Shown: piece after piece, positions 52,122 through 60,924 of the stretch
Layout: every line of letters begins with the position of its first letter
How positions within the stretch are numbered: position 1 is the stretch's first letter
Assembly (NCBI GenBank): GCA_900552455.1
Contig: URZX01000006.1
Span: 34,983 to 98,982, forward strand
Reading direction: 5' to 3'
Source: an uncultured Peptococcaceae bacterium
GTDB lineage: Bacteria; Bacillota; Peptococcia; Peptococcales; Peptococcaceae
Length of the DNA: 64,000 nucleotides
Made by a program: the position numbers and the translations under genes
Notes under the pieces: generated by a model
Databases searched by the model: none
Seen by the model: the letters and a program-made list of their open reading frames with translations, nothing else
What the model was told of the DNA's origin: nothing

Positions 52122-53813
52122 TCACTTCACTAGCTCCTCGAGCTTGGTCCAGATGGCGCGTTCTTCCTGAGCGCTTTCGCCGTGACGTTTGAGATCGTTC
52201 CACGCCGGGAACTGGCTGACGATCTCGTTGTGGAGCTGGGCGTCTTCGTCTGTCGGCAGATCGGTGTCGGTGTTCATGCGCTGCCAATGGGCCTGGTAGG
52301 TGTCGCTCTGCACCTTTGCTGCCGGCAGCGCGGAAACAGCCACGAGGGCACAGTTGAGAAATGCGGCCATGAGCAGCAGCTTGGCGATGCCGGAGCGTCC
52401 GTCGTCGCGACGCGTGGACAGAGCGATGACAGCCAGCGGCACGATGAACCAGAGAAAGGCGACGCTGCGCGCCCACCAGATTGTCGGCGAAAAAAGCGCG
52501 ATCGCCAAAAGCGGCAACAAAAACCATAGGAAAGCGGTGCGGCGTCCGATGTAATCCGGCTGTTCCTCCTCTTCCTCGTCTTCACCTTCGTTGTCGATGT
52601 AGATGGCGTTGTCGTCGACGGTACGGCGACGCGGCGCGATGATGGCGACGAGCGTCAGCACGACGCCGAGAATGATCAGAAGCCCGCCAAGGAAACCAAA
52701 TCCGCGCAGCGGCACATCGGCGCGCGCATAGGCGGAATGAAAGAGTGCAGTGAACTGCTGCAGCAGGATGTTGAGATTGAGGGAGCCGACGTCTGGCGAA
52801 GCGATGAGGCCGTAGAGAAAACGACCGAACCAGGTTTTTCCTTCTAATATAACAGGCGTGTAGGCGCTGGTCACATCGACCTTACAGATCAGCGAGCCGG
52901 TGTCGACGAGGTTCTGGATGTACGGGTTGAAACCGAGGATGACAAAGCCGGTGAAGATCACCAGCGCAGCGCGAATGGCCAGCCAGCGCACCGCGCGTTT
53001 TTTGTAGAGCACGGCGACGGTGATGAAAAAGCTGGCAGCGAGCACAAAGGCTGCTGTGAGCCCGCCGGACTGAGCATGCAGGATGAAGATCCAGAGCGCA
53101 GCCAAAACGCCCAGAAGGTCGCTGTGCAGATAGCCTTCATTTAAAATGAGATAGCCCAGGAGCAGAAAGCTCTGGATGCAATAGGCCAGCGCAGCGTCGG
53201 CGTAGAGGCTGAACACCTGCGAGATCGCCACAGGGCTTACGAGAGAGAGCAGCGCAGCCAGCGTCGCCACGCGACGGCGACCGTCTGAGAGCCAGACAAA
53301 GCAGTGACGCGCCAGTAGAAACGCTGGCACGGCGAAAAGCAACGTGTGGACCTTGGCCATTTCGTAATGGCCGAGGAAGGCGTAGACGCTCGCATCCACA
53401 TACCAGAAGGCTTTGCCGGAGCGCAGCACCACTTCCGAAACGCTCGCGGCGTCGTCGTAGATCGGATTCCAGCCAGCGGCGAGCTGCACGATGGCTTCGG
53501 TGTAAAATCCACGGCCCCAGTTGGAATGCTCCCAGATCACGCTGACGGCATAGCCGCAGAGGATGACCGCTGCGAGAAAACTTACGCCCATGAGCACGAG
53601 CGCGCGCTTGCGGATCGGGCGGCCGTCGATCTTTCCCAGCCAGTAGAGCCCGACAAGGCTGAGCACAATGACAAGGGGCAGCGTGAAGGAAAATACGCGC
53701 AGCCCCACCAGCGCTGCGAACGCATTCACGAGAAAGAGCGCACAGAGCATGAAAAACCAGCCACAGGCCCACGCGACGGAGCGCGCGAGCGGCGGCATGT
53801 TGCTGTCTGTCAT
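52122..53813 (-). CDS. large polytopic membrane protein (GT-C-like)
   Basis: 563 aa from ATG 53813 behind AGGAGGTGG; about 12 hydrophobic helices. Between the first two helix pairs is an outer loop with AVSVIWEHSNWGRGFYTEAIVQL-like sequence containing Glu and Asp near a helix end (NPIYDDAA), as in GT-C glycosyltransferases, but no definite family motif was identified. A cytoplasmic Asp/Glu-rich segment (DNEGEDEEEEEQPDYIG) interrupts the last helices. The C-terminal about 70 residues are soluble and outside or at the surface. Function unknown; envelope glycan or polymer work is a guess. It precedes nrdG closely. Confidence 0.65.
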   Translation of the reverse strand: MTDSNMPPLARSVAWACGWFFMLCALFLVNAFAALVGLRVFSFTLPLVIVLSLVGLYWLGKIDGRPIRKRALVLMGVSFLAAVILCGYAVSVIWEHSNWGRGFYTEAIVQLAAGWNPIYDDAASVSEVVLRSGKAFWYVDASVYAFLGHYEMAKVHTLLFAVPAFLLARHCFVWLSDGRRRVATLAALLSLVSPVAISQVFSLYADAALAYCIQSFLLLGYLILNEGYLHSDLLGVLAALWIFILHAQSGGLTAAFVLAASFFITVAVLYKKRAVRWLAIRAALVIFTGFVILGFNPYIQNLVDTGSLICKVDVTSAYTPVILEGKTWFGRFLYGLIASPDVGSLNLNILLQQFTALFHSAYARADVPLRGFGFLGGLLIILGVVLTLVAIIAPRRRTVDDNAIYIDNEGEDEEEEEQPDYIGRRTAFLWFLLPLLAIALFSPTIWWARSVAFLWFIVPLAVIALSTRRDDGRSGIAKLLLMAAFLNCALVAVSALPAAKVQSDTYQAHWQRMNTDTDLPTDEDAQLHNEIVSQFPAWNDLKRHGESAQEERAIWTKLEELVK

Positions 53814-53837
53814 TGTCCCACCTCCTCTGATATCTGC

Positions 53838-53879
53838 GAAAAACCGCCCTGCCTTCCGTGCCACAGAAAACAGGGCGAT
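53838..53879 (-). terminator. terminator after pncB
   Basis: A 9-bp ATCGCCCTG/CAGGGCGGT stem (one G-T pair) is followed by TTTTTCG on the minus strand, 8 bp past the stop. Confidence 0.85.
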
Positions 53880-53886
53880 GCTTGGA

Positions 53887-55374
53887 TCATTTTTGTACCG
53901 CACCGTCGATGAGCTGGTGCTCGTCGGTCGAAATAACGTGGCGGCGCTCCATCAGCATGCGTTCGCGCATGCTCCAGAGGCTTGGCGAATAGTCCACGTA
54001 GTAATGATGCGGATTTTCAAAGCGCTTGACTTCGTCCCAGAGGGTTTCGATCTCGCTCTTGCAGTATTCGCGGATCTCCGCCACACTTGGGCAGTCGTAA
54101 ACGAGCTGGCCTTTCTCGAAGATCGGCACCTGCAGGCGTTCTGCGCGATAATTCTTGACGGTCTTGCGTTTCCAGACGGCGTTTGGATCGAAGATCTCGA
54201 TCGGCTTGCTGTCGTCGATGGTCTCGTCGGCGAGCATCACGAGATCGGCGATGGCTTTGTTCGTCTCAAGATCGAAGAGGCGCCATGGCATTTTGTAGCC
54301 TGGCGTGGTGATCTTGCCAATGTTTTCGCTGATCTTGATGCGTGGCTGCAGGAGTCCGTCCTCTTCCACGGCGACCATTTTGTAGACGCCGCCGAAAACG
54401 GGATCGCTCTTGCAGGTGATGAGGCGTTCGCCGACGCCGAAGCTGTCGAGCTTGGCGCCCTGCACGAGCAGATCCTGGATGAGGAATTCATCCAGCCCGC
54501 CGCTGGCGACAACGGCACAATCTTCGAAACCCTCGGCGTCGAGGATCTCGCGCACGCGCTTCGAGAGATAAGCGATGTCGCCGCTGTCGATGCGCACACC
54601 TGCTGGGCGGTAGCCCTTCGGCACGACGACTTCCTTGAACACCTTGATGGCGTTTGGCAGTCCGGAGCCGAGCACGTCGTAGGTGTCGATGAGCAGGGTG
54701 CAGGCCTGTGGATAGGCTTCGGCGTAGAGACGGAAGGCTTTTTCTTCGTCGTTGAAAAGCTGCACCCAGCTGTGGGCCATGGTGCCGAGCGCTGGCACGC
54801 CGTAGTCGCGATCTGCCGCTGTGTCGGCAGAACCAGCAACACCGCCGATGTAGGCAGCGCGCGCGCCGTAGTTGGCGGCGTCTGGTCCCTGGGCGCGGCG
54901 GGAGCCAAATTCCATGACACTGCGGCCCTTGGCTGCGCGCACGATGCGGTTGGCCTTGGTGGCGATGAGGCACTGATGGTTGATCGTCAGAAGCAGCATC
55001 GTCTCCAGGAACTGCGCCTGGATGACGGGACCACGCACGGTGACCAACGGCTCATGCGGAAAGACCGGGCGCCCTTCCGGCACTGCCCAGACGTCGCACT
55101 CAAATTTGAAATCGCGCAGGTACTCGAGGAAACCTTCGTCGAAAAGCTGCTTGCCGCGCAGGAATTCGATGTCCTCGTCGGTGAAGTGGAGATTGTTGAG
55201 ATAATCGATCAACTGCTCCAGCCCGGCCATGATGACAAAGCCGCCCTCATCCGGGATCTCGCGGAAAAACATATCAAAATACACAATCTTGTCTTTCAGA
55301 CCGTTGATGAAATACCCGTTCCCCATGGTGATCTCATAAAAGTCTGTCAAGAGCGTCAGGTTACGCTCGTTCAT
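53887..55374 (-). CDS. pncB: nicotinate phosphoribosyltransferase
   Basis: 495 aa from ATG 55374, 9 bp after AAGGGGG. NAPRTase signatures: LLTDFYEITMGNGYF at the N-terminus, EFGSRRAQG with the phosphohistidine neighbourhood GTMAHSW, and IRIDSGDIAYLSK. It converts nicotinate and PRPP to nicotinate mononucleotide in NAD salvage with ATP stimulation. It lies 14 bp after an NrtR-like Nudix gene, in a three-gene operon. Confidence 0.93.
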   Translation of the reverse strand: MNERNLTLLTDFYEITMGNGYFINGLKDKIVYFDMFFREIPDEGGFVIMAGLEQLIDYLNNLHFTDEDIEFLRGKQLFDEGFLEYLRDFKFECDVWAVPEGRPVFPHEPLVTVRGPVIQAQFLETMLLLTINHQCLIATKANRIVRAAKGRSVMEFGSRRAQGPDAANYGARAAYIGGVAGSADTAADRDYGVPALGTMAHSWVQLFNDEEKAFRLYAEAYPQACTLLIDTYDVLGSGLPNAIKVFKEVVVPKGYRPAGVRIDSGDIAYLSKRVREILDAEGFEDCAVVASGGLDEFLIQDLLVQGAKLDSFGVGERLITCKSDPVFGGVYKMVAVEEDGLLQPRIKISENIGKITTPGYKMPWRLFDLETNKAIADLVMLADETIDDSKPIEIFDPNAVWKRKTVKNYRAERLQVPIFEKGQLVYDCPSVAEIREYCKSEIETLWDEVKRFENPHHYYVDYSPSLWSMRERMLMERRHVISTDEHQLIDGAVQK

Positions 55375-55388
55375 AATCGTCATCCCCC

Positions 55389-56276
55389 TTAGGCGCGCCA
55401 CAGTTCAATGGCGGAGAGCCCATCCTCAAGGCAATAATCCCTGTTGTATTCGTAGATCTGATCCAGAATGCCAGCGCCTTCCGGCTGATTTTCGACGCGA
55501 CGGATCAGCGGTTTAACATGTTCAAAAAACGTTGTGCGCAGAAGCTCTTCGCCGATGACCGCTTCAAACACGCCCTGCAGATCGGCGATGCGGAATTGTT
55601 CCGGCACCCAGTTGAAGGCGATCGGCGTGCGGTAGAGTTTGGTGCGCAAGCTTTCGACGGCGCAGCAGATCATCTCAAGATGGTCGAAGGCCAGCGCGTC
55701 GGCGTCTTCGTGTACTTCGCGACGCCAACCGCCTCTGCCATCGGCGAGCAGATCAATGCTGCCTGTGATCACGATGTCCTCGTGCGTGAGCGACAGGTGG
55801 CAGCGATAATGCTCCGGCGAATGCGCTTCGGTGCGCATGGAAACGCTGAACCACGCTGCTTCGGCGGCGTCGTCTGCCGCGCTCACGTCGCCTGATTCGC
55901 CATGAGGCACGACGGCCAGAAAGCACTGGGTGATCACGCGCGTGCGTGGATCGCGGTCTGGACGACTGAAGGTGGCGACATCGCCCTGATAAACCGGCGC
56001 AAGACCGGTTTCCTCCTGGCATTCGCGGGCAGCACAGTCGGCCAGGCTTTCATTTTTTTCGAGAAATCCACCAGGCAGCGCCCAGCCGCCGGCGAAAGGT
56101 GGGCGGCCACGCTTCACGAGCAGAAGCTCGAGCTTGCGCTGCGGATATTTTTTCGTGGCGTTCTCCGGCGTGTCAAGGGCGCGAAAGACGGCGCTGTCGG
56201 CGGTCACCGACGGATGCCAGTAGGGGCTGTCGTCGTAGCCCTCACAAAAACGGATATCTTCCTCGCTGAGTTGCAT
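55389..56276 (-). CDS. NrtR-like Nudix protein (NAD metabolism regulator or hydrolase)
   Basis: 295 aa from ATG 56276 (7 bp after GAGGTG). Nudix domain (about 35-165) with an intact Nudix box: GGFLEKNESLADCAARECQ then EETGL, so catalytic Glu residues are retained. The C-terminal region (FNWVPEQFRIADLQGVFEAV, then GEELLRTTFFEHVKPLI) fits the winged-helix domain of NrtR-type regulators, which sense ADP-ribose or related NAD metabolites. Operon position directly before pncB supports an NAD role. Intact catalysis leaves open ADP-ribose hydrolase activity, regulation, or both. Confidence 0.78.
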   Translation of the reverse strand: MQLSEEDIRFCEGYDDSPYWHPSVTADSAVFRALDTPENATKKYPQRKLELLLVKRGRPPFAGGWALPGGFLEKNESLADCAARECQEETGLAPVYQGDVATFSRPDRDPRTRVITQCFLAVVPHGESGDVSAADDAAEAAWFSVSMRTEAHSPEHYRCHLSLTHEDIVITGSIDLLADGRGGWRREVHEDADALAFDHLEMICCAVESLRTKLYRTPIAFNWVPEQFRIADLQGVFEAVIGEELLRTTFFEHVKPLIRRVENQPEGAGILDQIYEYNRDYCLEDGLSAIELWRA

Positions 56277-56291
56277 CTCCATTCACCTCGC

Positions 56292-57146
56292 TCAGATCCA
56301 GGCGTCGGTGTCCTGCGCCGGCGCAAGCTCCCAGCCGTCGTAAACGGCGAGCTCTTCTTCGATGGCTTCGAAGCATTCGTAGGTTTTCTCGGTCAGCGTC
56401 ATCAGGTTGAGGTCGTGCTTGGCGAGCATCTTCAGCCCCAGGCTCATCGGCTCCAGCTCTTCCTCGTACATGTGGTCGTCGATGACCTCAAAGCCGAGGA
56501 TCTGCAGCTGGGTAGCGACGCGCGCGCGGGTGGCGCCGTCCTGGAAGTAGAAATAATAGTAGACGCTGTAGTCGTGGTCGAGGTCGATGCCGGCTTCCTT
56601 GAGATTCTGCACCATGTAGCGGTTGCGGATGTGGGCCATATCGATCTCGGATGGATAGATGGCGTCGAAGAAGAAGCGCCAGCCGCCGTCGTTATCGCTC
56701 ATGTAGTTGAAGTCGTAGTCGCTGTATTCAGAAGCGATCTTGCCGACGAGCGGCGCCAGATATTCAACGTCCGGACCGTAGAAATAGAACATGCGCGTGC
56801 CGGCGTAGGTGACGGAGCCGACAAAGCGGGCGCGGGCTTCTTCGTCCATGACCTTGACAATGTAGCTCTGGATCTCGAGGATCTTGTCTTCCTCTTCTTC
56901 CTTATAAAAGCCGTCGATGTCTGGATCGAGGAATTCCATCTGGATCCCCATGAGCCAATGCAGCGCAGGGATCGGCGCCTTGTCGCCGATGGCCACGTCA
57001 ACGTTGACGAGGGCGCGGCCGTCGTCCATGCTCGTGACGTAGAGCTCATACTGCGGTGGGATATCCAGCGCCGGATCGCGCACGGCGTCGTCATCTGCAA
57101 AGCTGAATTCAATTTTCTGTCTGATCTCTTTATCTAAATTTTCCAT
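56292..57146 (-). CDS. DUF695 plus RraB-domain protein
   Basis: 284 aa from ATG 57146 behind GAGGTT. Residues about 1-140 match DUF695 (ELYVTSMDDGRALVNVDVAI, IPALHWLMGIQMEFLD, GTRMFYFYG). Residues about 180-265 match the RraB (RNase E inhibitor) family: DLDHDYSVYYYFYFQDGATR and ATQLQILGFEVIDDHMYEEE. Full RNase E inhibition is known only for enterobacterial RraB; here the domain fusion is of unknown role. Very acidic protein. First gene of the NAD-salvage operon, with gaps of 15 and 14 bp to the next two. Confidence 0.8.
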   Translation of the reverse strand: MENLDKEIRQKIEFSFADDDAVRDPALDIPPQYELYVTSMDDGRALVNVDVAIGDKAPIPALHWLMGIQMEFLDPDIDGFYKEEEEDKILEIQSYIVKVMDEEARARFVGSVTYAGTRMFYFYGPDVEYLAPLVGKIASEYSDYDFNYMSDNDGGWRFFFDAIYPSEIDMAHIRNRYMVQNLKEAGIDLDHDYSVYYYFYFQDGATRARVATQLQILGFEVIDDHMYEEELEPMSLGLKMLAKHDLNLMTLTEKTYECFEAIEEELAVYDGWELAPAQDTDAWI

Positions 57147-57168
57147 TGGAACCTCACTTAGTCTCAAA

Positions 57169-57179
57169 ATATTCAATAT
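57169..57179. promoter_or_regulatory. palindrome at the start of the DUF695/pncB transcript
   Basis: ATATT-C-AATAT, a perfect 11-bp palindrome a few bp downstream of the -10, covering the expected transcription start. A possible operator for the NrtR-like protein; the sequence match to known NrtR sites was not established. Confidence 0.3.
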
Positions 57180-57183
57180 CTCT

Positions 57184-57212
57184 AGTATAACGGATTCGCC
57201 GGAGCGCGTAAA
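57184..57212 (-). promoter_or_regulatory. promoter of the DUF695-Nudix-pncB operon
   Basis: TTTACG (57212-57207), 17-bp spacer, TATACT (57189-57184) on the minus strand. Confidence 0.6.
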
Positions 57213-57333
57213 GAAAGAAAGACGATGGATAAGATTTATTTCTGTCGCGTTGTCGCCGACGCGCGCTGGCGAGCATGCGCGCGCGAAAAGCCGACGGCGC
57301 TGATTTTTTCGCCGCTGCGCATGCGGCTAGCGA

Positions 57334-57362
57334 TTGACAAGGCTCTGCCGCCGTTTTATACT
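57334..57362 (+). promoter_or_regulatory. metG promoter
   Basis: TTGACA (57334-57339), 17-bp spacer, TATACT (57357-57362) on the plus strand. The stretch 57213-57333 between this and the divergent promoter has no ORF. Confidence 0.85.
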
Positions 57363-57369
57363 TAATCAT

Positions 57370-57430
57370 GGGTCAGCAGATGACCCGCGCGATATTGTCA
57401 ACCGCGCCTGCCTCGGCGGGCGTTTTTTAT
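57370..57430 (+). promoter_or_regulatory. metG leader with attenuator-like terminator
   Basis: Between promoter and metG are a GGGTCA-GCAGA-TGACCC hairpin (57370-57386), a GCGCG...CGCGC pairing, and a terminator: CGCCTGC-CTCG-GCGGGCG (57405-57422) followed by TTTTTT (57423-57428). The ribosome site starts 9 bp later. Alternative pairing of the middle segment with the terminator stem is possible. It is not a T-box by size or motif. Confidence 0.5.
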
Positions 57431-57450
57431 TCATCAGAGGAGGCAAAAGA

Positions 57451-59373
57451 ATGGGCAACGATACCTTCTATATTACCACACCGATCTATTATCCAAGCGC
57501 CAAGCTGCACATCGGCAACGCCTACAGCACGGTGCTCGCCGACACTGCTGCACGCTACAAAAAAATGCGCGGCGTCGACACCTTCTTTCTCACCGGCAGC
57601 GACGAGCACGGCATGAAGATCCAGCGCGCCGCTGAAGCTGCTGGCATGACGCCAAAACAATACGTCGACGAGATTGTCGAAGGGCCTGGCGGATTCAAAA
57701 ACCTCTGGCAGGCGCTCCTCATCGACTACGACAAATTCATCCGCACCACCGACGACTACCACGTCAAAGCGGTGCAGAAGCTCTTCCAGATCATCTACGA
57801 AAAAGGCGACATCTACAAATCGTCCTACAGCGGCCACTACTGCACGAGCTGCGAAACCTTTTTCACCGATCTGCAGCTTGTCGACGGCGACCACTGCCCG
57901 GACTGCGGCAAGAAAACAGAGATTCTCTCGGAAGAAAGCTATTTCTTCAAAATGAGCAACTACCAGGATGAGCTCCTGAAATACATCGACGAGCATCCTA
58001 ACTTCATCGTGCCAGAAAGCCGCCGCAATGAAATGGTGAACTTCATCAAGGGTGGGCTCGAAGATCTCTGCATCTCCCGCTCCACCTTCGACTGGGGCAT
58101 TCCTGTGCCGATCGACGAAAAGCACGTCATCTACGTCTGGTTCGACGCCCTCTCCAACTATATCACCGCCCTCGGCTGGGGCTCCGACGACGACAGTCTC
58201 TACCAGAAATTCTGGCCAGCGAACGTGCACGTTGTCGGCAAAGACATCGCGCGCTTCCACGCGGTGATCTGGCCAACGATCCTGCTCGCTGCTGGCATTC
58301 CGCTGCCAAAGCAGGTTTTCGGCCACGGCTGGGTGCTTTCTGACGGCGGCAAGATGAGCAAATCCAAAGGCAACGTCGTCGATCCGTTCAAGCTCATCGA
58401 CAAATACGGCGTCGACGCTGTGCGTTACTATCTCCTGCGTGAGATCCCCGTCGGTCAGGATGGCAACTACACCGAAGAGCTCTTCATCACCCGCTACAAC
58501 AACGACCTTGCCAACGACTACGGCAACCTCGTCAGCCGCACCGTGTCGATGATCGACAAATACTGCGGCGGCATCATGCCAGCGCCTGAGCAGGAAGAAG
58601 TCATCGACGAAGACCTCGTGCAGATGGCCGTCACCCTGCCTGCACATGTGGCGCTCGAGCTCGACAAGCTCAACTTCCCTGGCGCCCTCAGCCGCATTTT
58701 CGCGCTGATCGGCCGCGCCAACAAATACATCGACGAGACCACGCCATGGATCCTCGCCAAGGACGACAAATACCACGCACGTCTCATGACCGTGCTCTAC
58801 AATCTCGCCGAGATCTGCCGCATCACGACGATCCTGCTGAAACCATTCATGCCAAATCTGGCGCCACGCGTTTCCGAGCAGCTCGGCGTCGATCTCACCC
58901 AGGCTACCTGGGCAGACGCCACCACCTGGGCAATGACGCCTGCTGGCTGCAAAGTCACCAAGGGCGAACCGCTCTTCCCTCGCATCGATCCAAAGAGCAT
59001 CGAGATCAAGGAAGAAGTGCCAACTGTTCAGTTCAAGGACGAGATCGCCTTTGACGATTTCAGCAAGCTCGATCTGCGCGTCGCCGTTGTCAAAGACTGC
59101 CAGCCAGTCAAAAAAGCCGACAAGCTCCTGCAGTTCACTCTCGACGTTGGCGGCGAAGAACGCACCATCGTCAGCGGCATCCGCAAATTCTACGACGATC
59201 CAGCAGCGCTCATCGCCAAGAAGCTCGTCATCATCGCCAACCTGGCGCCAAAGAAGATCCGCGGCACCCTCAGCCATGGGATGATCCTCACCGCTGCCAC
59301 CGACGACGACAGCGCGCTGGAAGTGCTCAGCGTTGAAAACGCTGAGATCCCATCTGGCGCCACCATCAGCTGA
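57451..59373 (+). CDS. metG: methionyl-tRNA synthetase
   Basis: 640 aa from ATG 57451 behind AGAGGAGG; a longer frame begins inside the promoter. HIGH motif as PSAKLHIGNAYS, KMSKS loop GKMSKSKGNVVDPF, a zinc knuckle with CTSCETFF and CPDCGKK, and a C-terminal EMAP/OB tRNA-binding domain from about 540 (DDFSKLDLRVAVVKDCQPV). This is the dimeric, single-zinc form common in Bacillota. It is followed 8 bp later by tatD, the same order as in many Bacillota. Confidence 0.97.
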   Translation: MGNDTFYITTPIYYPSAKLHIGNAYSTVLADTAARYKKMRGVDTFFLTGSDEHGMKIQRAAEAAGMTPKQYVDEIVEGPGGFKNLWQALLIDYDKFIRTTDDYHVKAVQKLFQIIYEKGDIYKSSYSGHYCTSCETFFTDLQLVDGDHCPDCGKKTEILSEESYFFKMSNYQDELLKYIDEHPNFIVPESRRNEMVNFIKGGLEDLCISRSTFDWGIPVPIDEKHVIYVWFDALSNYITALGWGSDDDSLYQKFWPANVHVVGKDIARFHAVIWPTILLAAGIPLPKQVFGHGWVLSDGGKMSKSKGNVVDPFKLIDKYGVDAVRYYLLREIPVGQDGNYTEELFITRYNNDLANDYGNLVSRTVSMIDKYCGGIMPAPEQEEVIDEDLVQMAVTLPAHVALELDKLNFPGALSRIFALIGRANKYIDETTPWILAKDDKYHARLMTVLYNLAEICRITTILLKPFMPNLAPRVSEQLGVDLTQATWADATTWAMTPAGCKVTKGEPLFPRIDPKSIEIKEEVPTVQFKDEIAFDDFSKLDLRVAVVKDCQPVKKADKLLQFTLDVGGEERTIVSGIRKFYDDPAALIAKKLVIIANLAPKKIRGTLSHGMILTAATDDDSALEVLSVENAEIPSGATIS

Positions 59374-59381
59374 GGCGCGTC

Positions 59382-60152
59382 ATGAACTATCTCATGGACA
59401 CCCACTGCCACGTCATGGACCCGGCCTTCGCCGACGATTATGACGAGGTATTGGCGCGTACGCGCACACTCCACGCTGTCGTGAACATTGGCTGCAATTT
59501 CGAAGACGCCGAAGCCGCCGTCGCCCTCGCGGAAAGGGAGCCGCAGGTCTACGCCGCCGTGGCGCTGCATCCTGAGGACGCACGCAAGTACGACGAAGAA
59601 AAATGGCAGCGTCTGTGTGAGCTGGCAAAGCATCCGCGCGTTGTTGCCATCGGCGAGACCGGCCTCGACTATCACTGGGACACCGCAACGCCTGAGGAGC
59701 AGAAAATTCTTCTGGCGAAACACATTGCCCTCGCCAAGGAACTCTCCAAGCCCCTCATCATCCACGACCGCGAAGCGCATCGCGACTGCTTCGACGCGCT
59801 CTGGGCCGGTGGCGCTGAGGAAGTGAGCGGCGTTTTCCACGCTTACTCCGGTTCCGTGGAAATGATGCACGAAGCCGTCGCCCACGGATTTTACATCGGA
59901 CTCGGCGGCGTTGTCACCTTCAAAAATGCCAAAACCGCCAAGGAAGTCGCCAAGCAGGTGCCTCTCGATCACCTGCTACTCGAGACCGACTGCCCATATA
60001 TGACACCTGTGCCATTCCGCGGCAGACGCAACGAGCCAAGCTATGTGCGCTACGTCGCCGAAGAGATCGCGCGCATGCGCGAGATCGACGTGAACGATCT
60101 CTGCCGCATCACCTGGGAAAACGCCTGCCGACTGTTTAAGACGGAATTTTAA
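59382..60152 (+). CDS. tatD: TatD family deoxyribonuclease
   Basis: 256 aa. Metal-dependent hydrolase of the TatD type: DTHCH near the N-terminus, IGETGLDYHW, LIIHDREAH, VFHAYSG and LLLETDCPYMTP. TatD-like proteins have 3'-5' DNase activity. It is probably translated with metG (8-bp gap) and ends in a terminator. Confidence 0.93.
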   Translation: MNYLMDTHCHVMDPAFADDYDEVLARTRTLHAVVNIGCNFEDAEAAVALAEREPQVYAAVALHPEDARKYDEEKWQRLCELAKHPRVVAIGETGLDYHWDTATPEEQKILLAKHIALAKELSKPLIIHDREAHRDCFDALWAGGAEEVSGVFHAYSGSVEMMHEAVAHGFYIGLGGVVTFKNAKTAKEVAKQVPLDHLLLETDCPYMTPVPFRGRRNEPSYVRYVAEEIARMREIDVNDLCRITWENACRLFKTEF

Positions 60153-60158
60153 TAGAAA

Positions 60159-60204
60159 AGACCAAAGTAACGACTGATTCTCAGCCTATACTTTGGTCTT
60201 TTTC
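60159..60204 (+). terminator. terminator of metG-tatD
   Basis: A perfect 10-bp AGACCAAAGT/ACTTTGGTCT stem, then TTTTTC on the plus strand. Confidence 0.9.
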
Positions 60205-60224
60205 TTGCTCGCAATCGTTCAGCC

Positions 60225-60705
60225 TTAATTTCCCAGGCTTTCGAGCATCAGCTGTTCGATGCGTAAAGCATCCGGTTGAAAGCGCGTAAACTGGATCCCT
60301 TGTCGCAGCATACGAATCACGCGCCGTGCGCACGATCTATTTCCAGCCTTTCATTTGGATTTGCGATCTGTACCGCTTGCCCGCCACGAAAGTACGGCTC
60401 CTCAACAAATGATGCTGAAACTGGAAACATGTCCTGCAAAAGCAGTGCCGCTTTTTTCCGGCGATCTGTGTTATTTTCAGAGACACCGTCTCGCGTCCAT
60501 TACGTTGGCGCTTAGCAATGATGCGCTCATATTTTTCCACTTTTGAGCTGCACGGTATCATCCAATACAATCCTGTACGTCTATCCTTTATCGCATAGTA
60601 GTGTGGTCGCATGGTGGTCGGATAATTTCGCATCAAGTACGGATCCTGCACAAATTCAAAAAATGCATCCTTTATGAAATAAACGTGTCCAGGCAGAAGT
60701 TCCAT
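60225..60705 (-). pseudogene. type III toxin (CptN/TenpN-like endoribonuclease), two frameshifts
   Basis: ATG 60705 follows GAGGAG. The first frame reads LPGHVYFIKDAFFEF, NYPTTMRPHYYAIKDRRTG, LYWMIPCSSKVEKYERI, the hallmark of the CptN/TenpN branch of ToxN-like toxins. At an A6 run (60452-60457 on the plus strand as T6) the family sequence jumps to the next frame: ALLLQDMFPVSASFVEEPY, then RGGQAVQIANPNERLE. Near 60320-60332 it jumps once more: RRVIRMLRQGIQFTRFQPD, ALRIEQLMLESLGN, stop 60225. Both shifts equal one missing base. Repaired, the toxin would be about 160 aa, the usual size. As written the product is truncated and the enzyme probably inactive. Confidence 0.8.
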
Positions 60706-60726
60706 CGTTTCCCGACTCCTCGTAAT

Positions 60727-60763
60727 AAAAATAATGCCCTTTGACAAAATCGCAAAGGGCATT
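60727..60763 (-). terminator. terminator between antitoxin RNA and toxin gene
   Basis: An 11-bp AATGCCCTTTG/CAAAGGGCATT stem with a 9-nt loop, then ATTTTTATT on the minus strand. Type III systems typically have a leaky terminator at this point. Confidence 0.9.
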
Positions 60764-60771
60764 GAGACGTT

Positions 60772-60867
60772 TTCACGGCCTGTTTATATCACCGCGTGGC
60801 CGGTAACGGTCGAAACTGATTCACGGCCTGTTTATATCACCGCATGGCCGGTAACGGTCGAACGTTT
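60772..60867 (-). repeat. two tandem 48-bp antitoxin-RNA repeats
   Basis: Units 60772-60819 and 60820-60867 are identical over the first 42 bp except one G/A difference at 60796/60844; only the last few bases diverge. Each unit contains GGCC-type complementary blocks (CGGCC...GGCCG) able to form a pseudoknot-like fold. Confidence 0.92.
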
Positions 60868-60918
60868 AACAGGTGCCTCAAACCTGTCATAACTGATAAA
60901 GCACAGGAGTGCTTTTCT
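60772..60918 (-). ncRNA. type III antitoxin RNA
   Basis: Transcript predicted from the promoter at 60925-60953 through two short hairpins (AGCAC-TCCT-GTGCT and ACAGGT...ACCTGT, 60867-60913) and the two 48-nt repeats to the terminator at 60727-60763. The order promoter, repeats, terminator, toxin gene is that of ToxIN/CptIN/TenpIN loci, where the toxin cuts the repeats into units that inhibit it. Confidence 0.8.
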
Positions 60919-60924
60919 ACTAAC

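Noticed and set aside
57334..57450. N-terminal extension of metG or a leader peptide starting ATGGGTCAGCAG
   Set aside because: The extended frame starts inside the -35 element, and the short ATG frame has no ribosome site; metG has an ideal site before 57451.
60772..60867. CRISPR array from the 48-bp direct repeats
   Set aside because: There are no spacers; the units are directly adjacent, only two exist, and a type III toxin gene follows.
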